Source: Magnolia sinica
Lineage: Eukaryota; Streptophyta; Magnoliopsida; Magnoliales; Magnoliaceae
NCBI RefSeq assembly: GCF_029962835.1
Contig: NC_080588.1
Span: forward strand, 62,396,001-62,460,000
Length of the DNA: 64,000 nt
Reading direction: 5' to 3'
Every line of letters begins with the position of its first letter. The first letter of the stretch is position 1. The position numbers and the translations under genes were made by a program. Positions 22,944-33,953 of the stretch are shown here, one piece after another. The notes beneath the pieces were generated by a model. It was given only the letters and a program-made list of their open reading frames with translations, ran no database searches and was not told where the DNA came from.

Positions 22944-23160
22944 AGTCAAACCAGCACCATTTGACCAAAACTGCCAGGTCATCAAATCGCCGGCGGCTGA
23001 CGCCACGACAAGGAGAAACGGATTGGCTACTCCAATCTTACATGTTTACCATCCTGTCGTTGTCTTCATCTACGGTCGCGATCAACCGACCGCGCGCCTA
23101 AGTTAGACCCCACCACGTACAAACGAAGCACCCCCATTCTCTTATAGTCATATTTATAGA
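22944..23160 (+). promoter_or_regulatory. Putative promoter of the VQ gene: W-boxes and TATA-like box
   Basis: Two WRKY-type W-box cores lie upstream of the start codon: TTGACT on the minus strand (AGTCAA, 22944-22949) and TTGACC (22961-22966). A TATA-like TATTTATA is at 23151-23158, about 68-75 bases before the ATG. VQ genes are commonly WRKY-regulated, so the boxes are plausible, but short motifs also occur by chance. Confidence 0.4.
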
Positions 23161-23225
23161 CGGACAGCATCTCTTTTGCCCATGCAATTTCAGAATAGCC
23201 AAACCAAGAAAGAGAGAGAGTAGCC

Positions 23226-23698
23226 ATGTATCCTTCTCATGTTCAAGCCTTAGAAAAGGAAGGAAAGACAGCGTCTCTCCTCCATTCCATAAGAAAACCA
23301 GCACAAAAGCCATGGCAGAGGCCAGCAACTGCACCACCGCAGACAAGGGTGTATGTCGTCGACCCACCTGGCTTTCGTCAGCTTGTTCAGAAGCTAACAG
23401 GCGCACCCCAATTCACGGCCCGACATCGTCTTGGGCGTGTTGCACCACCGCCTCTTGATCTTCTTCCATCACCACCATCGCTGCCGCCTCTGGAACATGA
23501 CCCGCAGTCGGAGTCTGACAGAATATCTCCACAGCTACAGCTGTTTTTCTCTTCAGAGCCAAGGACATGCACGGAAAATTCCATGCCTGCGGTCAGCCCA
23601 TTTGGGCTCTCACCATCCTCATCGTATTCTTCATGGTGTTCTTTTCCTCTTCTCAGCCCGGGAACAGTGGCATCGCTGGAACAAAGCACCGTCCTTTA

Positions 23699-23699
<1 letters not shown>
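23226..23699 (+). CDS. VQ motif-containing protein (157 aa, intronless)
   Basis: The family acts as nuclear cofactors of WRKY transcription factors (groups I and IIc) and other regulators in defence and development. The diagnostic VQ motif FxxxVQxLTG is intact at residues 50-59 (FRQLVQKLTG), preceded by the usual basic/proline-rich lead (PPQTRVYVVDPPG, residues 37-49). The remainder is Pro/Ser-rich with no other domain (short LLPSPPSLPPL and SPFGLSPSSS tracts), as expected for this family. Length (157 aa) and lack of introns are typical of angiosperm VQ genes. The start at 23226 was chosen because it is the first ATG after a GA-rich leader (AAGAAAGAGAGAGAGTAGCC) with a TATA-like box 70 bases upstream. 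The stop is TAG at 23697. It is an isolated gene, with MITEs upstream and a TC microsatellite three bases after the stop. The specific subfamily member cannot be named. Confidence 0.88.

Positions 23700-23701
<2 letters not shown>

Positions 23702-23754
<53 letters not shown>
23702..23754. repeat. (TC)n microsatellite just after the VQ stop codon
   Basis: About 26 TC dinucleotides, probably in the 3' UTR of the VQ transcript. Confidence 0.9.
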
Positions 23755-23759
<5 letters not shown>

Positions 23760-25549
23760 AGGAGGTATCGTGTGCTCAAAGGATGGTTTTAACACCTTAA
23801 CGGCAGTGCATTCATTTAATTTTATTGTGCACTTTCTAATTTCTCTTAGTATAAGAGAAATTCGAATTCGAATTTCATAGATTGTTATAATGCATTGAAA
23901 TTTAAGTTAGTAGCAGTGTTAATCAAGGAATGTAAGCTATTTATGAGAATATTGAATATAGAATTGCTATTTTTGAAGTGAGTTTAATAGATTTTCTAAT
24001 GAAATGTGGTCCATTCCATGCACGTGGCACACGTGTATGATGATCGGAATCATTGATAGATCTACGAGAAAATTTATGGTGATTCGACAATCGAGACAAT
24101 CTGATCATTGAGTTTTGCCTGATGCATGTGATTAGTTGTTCAGTTTTTGCTCAGCTCATGAGCTAACCATCATTCGCAGCCATCAATCGAATGGCTAGGA
24201 TAGTCTGATTATCTTGGCTCCTGGGCTATCATCCATTTCCATGGTGGCCCACGAAATCAACATTCCTGATTACAGTAGGCAAGTGCCATGTGATTCTCAA
24301 AACATTTCCTTGTACACATCCTGGAACTCTATGATTCAAGCACATGGAAATGCCAATGCTTATCTAAGTATAGCAAAGAAGAAAAAATATATCAAAGAAT
24401 AAAATACACATATTTACGTGCTTTGGATGCTAGTGTAGCAATCTTATGCGTATGGGAGAAGAGATTAGGAGAAGTTATTATTCATGGTCACAATGAAAAT
24501 TACAGCAGCAATATATAATTGCAACGAACATATGATGCTAATAATGGAATAACCTAATTTAGCACCTACTGGTTAGAAATTAAAGTCCAAAAAAAGGAAA
24601 AAAAAATATAACTGTAGAAAATCAAATCAACCCATAAATAGAAATAAATCCACGGTAAATCTCATCCACCAACAGTAAGCTACTATGCACTCGATCTTTG
24701 TGTTGGTAAATTTAGCACAAGTATACTAAGATTGGGTGTTCTTTGTCCAATGAATTAGAAATTTTTTCTTGTAAAACAAAGATATCCTAAAAATGGAATT
24801 CTGATAATCATTTATAATTTTCATTTTTTCCCCCTCTTTTCCTCCTTTCTAAAGAGGCCCTTACCCAAGTTATTTATCAGATACCAACACAATAGCCCAA
24901 CAGATACCAAATTAGAGGTGTTAGATACTAGAAACCATATGGATTGTAGAAGCCTAACCATTCGTTTGAAGGACCTTTGAGGAAGGTAGATGGATGGTCG
25001 AGCAAGTTTCTATGATTTATTTCTAAAAACAAATCCTCTTATAGGGTTAGAGTAGCTCAGTCGGTGTGAGTTTATTTGGCCTATGGCTCATCCATGGTGA
25101 TCTGTACTGTAGAACTAATGACTCAAATCATCATAAGCAAAAAATGGATATTAGGGTAGATTTATGACTCAAGTGGAACAAAGCATCATCGTTGAGTATT
25201 TTCTCTAAATTGGTTATGATTCAGATGAGAAACAATGGCTTTATTTGGTGAGTGGGATGTATTAGTCCTGGGGAGTTATTATAGAAATGGTCAAATAAGC
25301 CTAAAGGTTGATATGAAGACAAATTCCCCTGAATTCGGGATTGACTAATGCAAGGATCCAAATAAGCCTAACGGTTGCCTCAGAACTAGACATTTTACAT
25401 GGTAGTCTTTTACACGCCATGCATATGCCAGAATGGCACATTGGTACTAGATCTGCCCAATTCATAAAGAGCAGTATATATGGTGATGCAGATCTCTGAC
25501 TCCTTAGGTGTGACACCGTGTATGAAATGAATGCAGGGCTAAAGAAATC
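23755..25549. other. Intergenic, AT-rich, no gene seen
   Basis: Short frames only. No terminal repeats or domains recognised. Confidence 0.5.
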
Positions 25550-25924
25550 TGTTGAAGTGATAAAGTCCCTTGATATACATTTATACACCACACTCTGATA
25601 GCTTAAGCTTTTAGAGTAAATGGTTGTTAAACATGGTATCAGAGAGGAAGGTCCTATGTTCGAATCTCAAGAGAAGCAAATAAGTCTCGCTAAAATATTA
25701 TTCTCCCACGAGGGACCAGGAAAATCAGGTCTGGCTCAGGGACGGGTAAATCAAGCCCGGCCTATTTATGGTGTGAAGTGTCCCTCCACCATTGTCAGTA
25801 TGTTCCCGTGCGCAGTTCCCACCCCGTACATGTGGGGGGGTATTGAAGTCATGGAATGCCTTGATACACATTGATACACCACACTTTGACAGCTTAAGCT
25901 TTTAGAGTAAATAGTTGTTTAACA
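25550..25924 (+). mobile_element. Complete TRIM retrotransposon (375 bp, TSD AAATC)
   Basis: Two 84-bp direct repeats (25550-25633 and 25841-25924) share CTTAAGCTTTTAGAGTAAAT and end TTAAACA/TTTAACA. Right after the left repeat is TGGTATCAGAG (25634-25644), the canonical primer-binding site for initiator tRNA-Met. Just before the right repeat is a purine tract (GTGGGGGGG, 25832-25840). Identical AAATC duplications flank the element at 25545-25549 and 25925-25929. There is no coding capacity. These are all the hallmarks of a terminal-repeat retrotransposon in miniature. The right LTR begins TATTG rather than TGTTG, a decayed first dinucleotide. Confidence 0.92.
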
Positions 25925-26149
25925 AAATCATGGTAGAATGTATTTTACAAGTCCAACTGTTTCTAAAATGGTTGTCCACCCTCTTAAGTGTATAAGATGT
26001 TAGAAAAAGAAATTGAGGAGACAGAAATACGTAAGCACTAAATCACATATTGCACTATGTTTAGACAGTAAATACTCTCACAACAATTAAAGTGGCCTTA
26101 TATATAATTCCAACTAGTCTGGCTTCATGATAATTCAAGTCCAATCAAA

Positions 26150-26290
26150 CCTCAATTCCAAGTTTTCCCATGTTATGGCAAGAGCAACACAGTTGCAGAT
26201 GGCCTGGTAAAAATGGGAGGTTGCACGAATAGTAATAAGATGTTCAATCATAGAGGTGAGCTCCGGTGGAAGTTCCACAGGAGCTGGCCC
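26150..26290 (+). pseudogene. Fragment of a retroelement RNase H-like domain
   Basis: A forward frame reads SNTVADGLVKMG (about 26184-26219), matching the C-terminal RNase H motif of plant LINE-type polyproteins (R-x-x-N-x-x-AD-x-LAK-x-G). The frame is only weakly similar on either side. It is probably an old LINE remnant. Confidence 0.45.
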
Positions 26291-27689
26291 TTCTCATTGG
26301 ACCAAAACCTTGTGCTAGGTCACCAGTGTGGCTGGCTGCTTCTGTCATTCTACCTTGCATGTCGATTGTCGAGATCCATGGTGAAAGCAGTCACGTATTT
26401 GCAATCAAATCATCACCCCGTTGCAGTCTATCATCCCTGCTAAATCCACATGTTTTAGCCTCCGCAGGCTCTTGGTGGTCTTCTTCTAACTTCAGCTCAT
26501 CATCTCTGTGTAAGACCTCTATTAAGTGGACCTCGCATGATTATGGGCTAGGTCGTGCTATTGTATTAATGTGATGAGCATACTGGTGGCCCCCATTATG
26601 TTTGTTATTGTTACGGGTAGGTCTAAGGTGGTTACGCTCATGCTGTGTTTCCTATCCACAACATTTGGATAGATATGAAACTCTTAACTGTGAGGAGACT
26701 CTTGAGGGAGAAGTTGTGACGGGCTCAACCTCTTTAGGCCCTTTCCTATATCTTATCGTCTTGGTCCCTCATCAACGCATACAAAAACCTGGTCCCATTA
26801 AAATTAATATTTCCTAAAGTCTGTAAGGTGCAGAAGATCCAAGCAGTTTCTTGAACAGACAACAAATGGCTTCCTATTTAGGTATAAAGATTTTGGCTAA
26901 TAGTTTTTTTTTTTTTTCTAATATAATTTTTATTATTGATGCATAAATGGGTCCTTAATTTCACAATTTAGGCTGGCACTTCGTTTGCACTTTTGCAACA
27001 TCATCTCTTGCTATATCTGAATCTTTGTTTATTAGGGGTAGCAACAGCTTTTTTTCTAGAGATTTTTGCTTCTTGCAAGTTGTCAATCCCATAGCCTAGG
27101 CGAATGAGTTCATGTATATTGCCCCTCTACAGTTGCATCCCCAGTTAATGTAATTATTGGAGTCTTGGAGTTCGATGCTGAGGAATGTTGTGTCGGAAGT
27201 TTGTTGCTATGCAGAATTGGCGGCTTGTTTCATACAATAGTAGGGTTTTTTTTTTTGGTAGGCTCGGCTATAACAACATATTCTTCTCCTACTTCAATTC
27301 TAGTGGCCTTAGTAATCCAACATCTACATCTAGATCATCTTTGTTTTGTTTCGTATCGCGGCCTCTGCTTCAGCACATCCATTCTGTCTCCAACATCTCA
27401 ACATTGGATGGTTATTTTTCCAGTAGCCTAGTTCTTGGTGGGCCAGAATTAGCAAGAGAGTCTTCATCTACTGCATCCTTAGTTGTTGCATCCATTCAAC
27501 ATCAGATCATCCTTTGTTGTTTGTTTCTGCTAATGCATATTGTCGTGCTTTTTTGAAGCTTGTTTGCTATTGTAGCTTCAAGATTGCCATGGGCTTTAGC
27601 TATAACCTTTATGCCTATTTAATTTGGTGGCGAGGACTGGGTTGGAACATTTTGCAGAGGCTATCCAAAGCAATGCTATGTTGAAATAG
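26291..27689. other. Intergenic, no gene seen
   Basis: Several overlapping frames of 70-125 codons occur, but they are Ser/Leu-rich without motifs. No clear repeat ends. Confidence 0.4.
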
Positions 27690-28230
27690 GGTGCCTTTAA
27701 TCTATGTTGAAACAGGAATTTTGCATGGGATCGACACCTTGATTGATTCGATTGAGTAATTCCGAATTTTCCCCAATTGCTTGTTGGACTATTTTTTAGG
27801 GATATTCGATTCTATCAAAGGTGGGCTCGATCCTATTGACAGGTCGTCGATGCCACTTGATCTTATTGAAGGTTCTATTGATAGCTTGCGCAACTTCTGT
27901 GTAAGTGTGTTGTTTTGTTTCTAATTTTGAATCCAAGTTATATATACATGTATAATACGAGATTATGGTAATATGAGGGGTTAAAAACTTGTTCTAAAGA
28001 GAGCTAGGGTTTAGAGAAATGGATATAGGGTTTGCAAATAAGTTGATTCCATCTCTTGTAATTTCATTTTCATAGTAAATAACTTGTCTCTTTGTTCCAT
28101 GATTTTTTCCTGCAAGAATTTTTCTACGTAAGTCATTGTGTTCTCTCTGTATGCTTGAATTTTCTTTCCTGGTGCTTGTTTAATTCACGTCTGAGTCATG
28201 TTTGGGTGACACTTCCATGTGCAACAGGCT
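27690..28230 (+). mobile_element. Probable copia-type LTR remnant
   Basis: It contains GAGAGCTAGGGTTTAGAG (about 28001), a TATATA stretch (27941-27950), CTGCAAGAATTTTTCTACGT and ATTGTGTTCTC, the usual order in copia LTR transcript ends. It is related in layout to the reverse-oriented remnant at 17839-18420. Boundaries are unclear. Confidence 0.45.
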
Positions 28231-29989
28231 AGTCAACTTCTGGGGGGTTTCATGGTTGGATATATGGATCTTGGGGACTTAGTTTTTTCCTGTTGGTTAT
28301 CTCAAGCCCATCAAGCTTTATTTAACTTGGATCTATCACAATAGTTTGCTAGATGTCTATATTTGTTTCTTAAATGCAGGGAGCTGTGGGTGTTGACAAG
28401 TTGATTAGAATTCTTGTAGATGTGGTGAGTCTCTTTTGCTGGTTTTATATTTGATGGATTTTTATGATATGTGGGCCCCTTCTTCTTCTTCTTTTTTTTT
28501 TGGGGGGCCTACCTGAATAGTTGTCTAGACACTTTCATTTTAATAAAATTTAAGTACGTGGTGTGCTCCCACCTTTCTATTCCTAGTCCTAAGACTATTT
28601 TTGTACTATAAATGCAATATTATTGTACAGATCGCAATATTATTGTACAGTTCAAACACCTTTTTAAAATAACTGAGAGAGAGAAGAGAGAGAGAGACTA
28701 TATGATGAGAGACAGTATATGATATGATTTTTTATGTCTCGTGGTCCTCCAATAACTCGTATGCCGCTTTAAAGAGCCTAAGAACGATTTTGGCAAGAGA
28801 TACTTCCGAGTCATTTGATTTAAATCAAGAGTACTGTTGTAATATAATTACAATGAACAAAGTCAACCAACTTGGTCAGCATCCTTCAACAGCATTCTGT
28901 CATATGCATAACTGCCACAAAGAATCGTTGACTGCTATTTCTTTCTTATGTAATAATGAGTCACGTACTCACTTCCTAGGCCATATGCATATACATATGC
29001 GTACCAGTGGACGATGCTCATAGTTTGATCGCCTTGTAATGACAAAATCCAATTCCCTCTCCTCTATCTACTAATCCTCTACACATAAAGATATCATTTG
29101 AAAAACAAATACCCCAAATCATTTTATGTTTTGAAAGTTTCCAACCCTAGATTTATGTTTGGACCAAAATATCTAAAATGTTAGACCTAACTGATGGATG
29201 GCTTACATGTTGTACATGTCCCATGCCCTAGAACTTTGCGATGGTATGGACGTATGGACGTGACCAGCATTGTTCACGCGCACGCCGGAGCTTCTGAAAG
29301 CTCTATAATGAGACTAGAGAAATTACATGGCCACATGTCTTGATAGTCCTTACAACTTGGGCCTATGGTTCATTAATACAGGCATTGATTTGTTAAGTCC
29401 CATTATTCTCCTTAAGAATCTCCCAGATTAGAAGATCCCAACCATTAGTATTATGACAATTCTTTTAGTTGAATGTGAACTGTTGTTTTGTTTCTCTTCT
29501 TAGCAATGCATCTGCATACTATAGATCAAAATGTTATTCATTAGTCCTGTCAAGGATATTTTTGATGCATCATTGGTGGGACCCAACAGACTAATGGTCT
29601 CAATTACTGAAGCATAGGCACTTGTAAGAGCCAGAAACCCTTGTCTAACGTGCAAAAATTCAGGCAACATATGATGTTATTCCTCTTCGATAGATGTGAA
29701 CTTATGCACAGCTCATTGCACACTTGAAATGTTGGTACGTGTACCCGTAAATGGAGATGAGCATGGGACATATAAAACTTTGTTTTCGCACGTGAGAATC
29801 CAATACTCTATGGTCGTATGAAAAGTAAGAGTCTATAACAAATTTCTTTAAAAAATACCAATAAGAAACGTGGTCTCCACTTTTTAAAATCCAACGACTT
29901 GTCGCTGGCTTCTGTTGACTCGGTCCCCTACTAAAGGCAAAAGGAAAGTTCCATTTCTTTGTACTTTATACATGGACTGGGGTTTCAAT
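28231..29989. other. Intergenic, no gene seen
   Basis: Contains a GA-rich stretch at about 28675-28695 and a short exon-like segment at about 28381-28423 (see findings). No complete gene. Confidence 0.4.
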
Positions 29990-30041
29990 AAATAAATAAA
30001 TTAATTAATTAATTAATTATATATATATATATATATATAAA
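29990..30041. repeat. AAAT/TTAA/TA compound microsatellite
   Basis: AATAAATAAATAAA is followed by TTAATTAATTAATTAATT and about ten AT dinucleotides. Confidence 0.9.
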
Positions 30042-30044
30042 ATT

Positions 30045-30363
30045 CTCACGCACAGTTAGTTGTACGTCTGTCTAATTGGCATGTAGGGCTCACCATGGTA
30101 TTTGTTGGATATCTTGCGTGTCTATTAAGACTATATCATCATGAAAATGAGATGTCAAGTTAATCCAAGTACACCATAAAATATTAATACCTAAAAACTT
30201 CACATTTATGTGGAGCGTATCATTTTCATGTTTGAGTCATCTTTATTTTGGAGCATCCTATTTTTATGGGGGGACAACTATCCTAGACAGACAAGATATC
30301 ATACAAACACAATGGTGGCCCCCACATGCCGACTGGTTGGCCGTGCAACTACTTGCGTGTGAG
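30045..30363. mobile_element. MITE with about 50-bp imperfect terminal inverted repeats
   Basis: The left end CTCACGCACAGTTAGTTGTACG matches the reverse complement of the right end (CTCACACGCAAGTAGTTGCACG), continuing to GGCATGTAGGG/GGCATGTGGGG. No coding capacity. TSD not clear. Confidence 0.65.
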
Positions 30364-31065
30364 CATTTCTCACACGCACATACACAAAAGATTAGTCTGA
30401 TTAAGGATTCCATGCTAATGGGAATAGTGTAAAATTGCTTTTAAAACTCTAAAGTTTATCCCATGTGGCCCACCTGAGTTTTGAATAAGTCTGATTTTTC
30501 ATCGTCTCCTTATCTTGGTGAGCTACACATGATTGATGGGTTTGATGAAAGATGCACACTACACCCTCCACCAGTCCTGTGGTTATTATGTTAATGGGCT
30601 GGGCTCGGGCCTGAAAATTAGGATTTTAAATAAGCTCAGCCCGAAGGCCTGGACCGAAACAGTTCAAAAATTCAGGCCGAGACCTACCGTAGGCCCGGCC
30701 CGTTCACAGCCTACATGTGGTTGGCATCTCATTTTCCTTATTTCCAGTGGTGTGGCCCACCTAAGTTCTGGATTCGACTGATATTTTTTCCCCGATAAGC
30801 TAGCATTGAGGAGAGCACCTGATCTGGGCTTTCCAGCATGAGGAAAATGAGTAAATCTTTTTTTTGGTGGCGTGGTCCCTCCACCTTCAGATAAGCCTGA
30901 TTTTGGAAAGATGAAAATTCCACGATAGGGGTAGTCTGATCTACCACGACACGTGCGTCTTTTCCCAACCACTCATCCTACGATATTTTACAAGTGTCCA
31001 TGTCTCCGTATGAACGGTTTCGATCATGCGTGCATTGGACGCAGTCATAGTGCACCATTCGTTAT
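30364..31065. other. Intergenic, no gene seen
   Basis: Contains GGCCCACCTAAGTTCTGGATT-type repeat words and a GGGCTCGGGCCTGAA-rich stretch at 30600-30720. No coding sequence recognised. Confidence 0.4.
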
Positions 31066-31070
31066 GGTGG
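31066..31070. repeat. Target-site duplication GGTGG, left copy
   Basis: GGTGG immediately before the TGTAGACATTG end of the Tat element; matched at 45739-45743. Confidence 0.9.
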
Positions 31071-31932
31071 TGTAGACATTGAAAATCAACGCCCACGCTG
31101 ATTTGAAATGTTATGGATTTGGTGGTGAGGGATTAGGCTGATTTGTGAATGTTGGAGTCGCCACTAGCCAATAAAACTTAGAATCCCGCAGTCGGCTAGA
31201 ACCTGCGGAATATGTAAGGTTGGAGAAATCCGAAGACTTTCCTACCTTAGAGTAACTCCTGATCTGCGATCCGGGATTCCGGGTAAGGAACCTCGGTTAC
31301 AAAGAAGGAAGGGGTTAGGCACCCTCTTTGCCCGTACAAATGTACGATCTCTACTTAGTGTGGTAAAACAATCTCAAGGGATGATGATAATGTTATGATC
31401 ATGATGGGACTAGTCACACGTGGATTTCTGATGTAGTAAGATTCGAGATTTCGATAGGCCACAGAGCATACGTCCGACAATGTGTCTAGAAGGCGGATGT
31501 GATGATGCTTATGCAAAAAAGTAAGAAAATAGACTAGATCACTAGAAATTTCTGATGTGACAGGATCCGATATACGGCAAGTCACAGAGCATACGTTCAC
31601 TAACGATCTAGAGAAGTAGGGAGGTTGAGAAGGGAGTAGATGTCATGATGAATGCTTGTAAGATGATGGATCTTTAGCTTGATTTTTGAATAGGCTAAGA
31701 CATAAACTGAACCATGATCAATTTGGGTTAGGCCTATGGATTGGATGGGTTGAGAGGAGGGCTGGGGGGTGGCTGAAAAAATCAAAACTTTGAGTGTTTG
31801 GGAGCTCCCTCCCTTTCCCTCACTCTCTTCTTCAGTCACTCTCTTTCTCTCTCACTTTCTCTCTCTCTTTCTCTCTCTCTCACTCTCTTAGTTGTTGTGT
31901 TGTGGTGTGTGGAAATGAGAAGAGGAGAGGGC

Positions 31933-31940
31933 TATTTATA
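31933..31940 (-). promoter_or_regulatory. TATA box of the 3' LTR
   Basis: TATTTATA on plus, i.e. TATAAATA on the minus strand, within the palindrome GGCTATAAATAGCC (31930-31943). The same box is at 45129-45136 in the other LTR and 16263-16270 in the relic. A purine-rich leader follows. Confidence 0.75.
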
Positions 31941-32155
31941 GCCTTCTCCAATGGTTGAATGGTAAATAGTAGGTTTGAAAGGGTTAAAAGCTGAGGTGAC
32001 AAGTGGTGGTTGGTGGAGAGGAGAGAGATGCCACATGGCATGCTCTCATTGGCTAATGGGGTTGGTAAAAGGGTAAATAAGCTCGGATTGAGGGGTAATT
32101 CCAGGAGAAAGTTGACTTTTGGACGCTGGGACAGCTGTCCACACGAGGACCGCGA

Positions 32156-32219
32156 GCGGTGGCAGTCGAAGTACCGTAGGCGGCAGTCAGACTGCTGCCC
32201 GCGGTAGTCAGACTACCGC
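32156..32219. promoter_or_regulatory. Array of three near-palindromic units in LTR U3
   Basis: The last unit is a perfect interrupted palindrome, GCGGTAGTC-A-GACTACCGC (32201-32219). The middle unit GGCGGCAGTC-A-GACTGCTGCC (32179-32199) has one mismatch, and the first (32156-32176) is more degenerate. In the sense of the LTR the array lies roughly 220-290 bases upstream of the TATA box. The second LTR has the same array at about 45352-45415. Confidence 0.75.
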
Positions 32220-32542
32220 CCGAGCCTGGTTTGGGCCAGATTCATGCGTGTGGGTTTCGTGTGGTGCTCTAGTTTGTCTGATGGTCTCCATTTTGGGTTC
32301 CTGGGACTCAAAGTGGTGGATTTATATATGGTTAGAGGATTCTGGCTAGGGTATAGGGTATAGGCGAGGTTGTATGTGTGCTGAACGGTTTGGATTGCGG
32401 TTTCAGGTTATAGATTGGGAGTTTAGGGACTTTTGGGTCATGGTTTTGTTTAGGCTGGGATTAGGGTTGGGTCCAAGGTATGACCATGGTTCTCGGATAG
32501 TCTTAGCCTTCTCAAGATGTTAGCCTGGGTGGGGTGTTTACA

Positions 32543-32555
32543 AATGCCCCTCTTT
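32543..32555 (-). other. Polypurine tract of the Tat element
   Basis: The minus strand reads AAAGAGGGGCATT directly before the 3' LTR start TGTAAACACC. This is the usual primer site for plus-strand DNA synthesis in this group. Confidence 0.85.
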
Positions 32556-33953
32556 GGCCGAGGTTATAAGCAACCAAAGGCCAAAGCAAGTGGACACCCC
32601 ACCCTTCTGGTCAGAAAGGATAGTGCTTCGAATCTGTTGTCTACCATTGCATCGTTATCAGTTGACTGTTTGGAAAAAGATGACCTGCACATATCACGAG
32701 GGTTGAGGAAAACATTGTGATTGTCCCCTGTGCATTCGTCGCGGCTTTACGGGTCACCAATCACAACCCTTTCACGTCAGATTGTTGATAGTATTGGAGA
32801 GTAAGTCTGAAATTAAAGTAAGGGCCTTTGCGCATTTGTCGCGGCTTTACGAGGATTCTCGTACTGTTTGGTCTGTCGTTTCCTTTGCTACATAATCACC
32901 CTAGGAGTATTCGTTCCATTTGATCGTCAAAGTGGTTAGTTGCCCTGCGCTTTGGTGCAGCCTTACGGGCCGGGAACTCACTACGCCGACTTGGACTTGA
33001 TCAAATTTTCTGAACATCCCGGACTAGGTATGTGTAGGTAACCTTTTGCCATGCAGTCTGCTGATTCTGATACCTTGGTTACAATGGATTGTTGTCACTT
33101 TGAGTTTGATTATTCTTCTCAGAGATGGATCCACTCATTTTACTAGCATTTGTACAACTGTCCAGATATAGAGATCGGGCCAATCGTACATGTATCATGT
33201 ACGGATTCGATCATCCTCTTGGGAAATCGGAAGGGATTGAATCTTATTTAGCTATTTGCACTGACCGTAACTAGAGAATATGGAAGATTCCTCAGTGTAC
33301 TGCGCGTCGTGTGTATTTTGGTAAAGAAAAATCTATTCCCTTGGGAGCTAGACTCCTTGGGGATTTTATTTGAAGATATTTTTAAATTTTTAAGAAAATA
33401 TTCGTTCGATCTCGCAGGTGGGCGTCGTCGTTCGGTTTTTATTTACAGCAAAGTTAGATAGCCTCCACTAATAAATTAATGGGGCTTGATGAGTTAGAAG
33501 AAGTGTCCTTTTTGAGGCTATACTCCCTGGGGATTTGTTCTATTTTTGATAATTTGGTAACTTCGGGATTTTGGGAATTTTCTGTAAATTTTAGGAATTT
33601 TTTAGAATTTCTGGAAATTTTGGAGATTTTTTGGAATTTTCTGGGATTTTCAGAATTTTTTTGGGATTTTTTGAAAAATTTGGGATTTTTTGGTTTTTGG
33701 GCTGTTTTGGTAATTTTGAAACCTTGGGGTGTTTTGGTAATTTTAAAAAAATACATTTTTTGGATATTGTCCAACGGTCAGAGGGTGGGACTAGTTGCTC
33801 TTGACCACCCTAGGGGACAGGTGTGCTGGCTGGGTGCTTTTGGTCGTTGCTTTTGATCAACTTTGCAATCCCGATCGAATGTATGGCTGTTTGTTCTTGG
33901 GTTCTGGCCTTTCGGAGTGGACCCTGCCCAAAATTTACCCGAAGTGGGCCTAG
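32556..33953. other. Non-coding internal region between the antisense gene and the 3' LTR
   Basis: Holds three degenerate copies of a GCATTCGTCGCGGCTTTACG-type block about 100 bases apart (near 32731, 32831 and 32947) and a low-complexity T-rich stretch of GGGATTTTTTGGAATTTT-like words (33530-33770). No protein-coding similarity. Confidence 0.6.

Larger units (their letters stand above)
31071..32542 (-). repeat. 3' LTR of the Tat element (plus-strand left end)
   Basis: On the minus strand it starts TGTAAACACCCCACC and ends at TGTAGACATTG (plus). It contains the palindromic array 32156-32219 in U3, a TATA box at 31933-31940 and a CT/GA-rich leader (31830-31890). Confidence 0.92.

Noticed and set aside
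25634-25680. tRNA-like or SINE promoter (GGTATCAGAG...GTTCGAATCTC)
   Set aside because: Better explained as the primer-binding site and internal start of the TRIM, given LTRs, purine tract and TSD; no cloverleaf was found.
26213-26574. Overlapping forward frames of 76 and 102 codons
   Set aside because: Only the first residues match an RNase H motif; the rest shows no similarity and is treated as a decayed retroelement tail.
33479-33856. 125-codon forward frame rich in Phe, Leu and Trp
   Set aside because: Encoded by the low-complexity GGAATTTT tract; not a protein-like composition.
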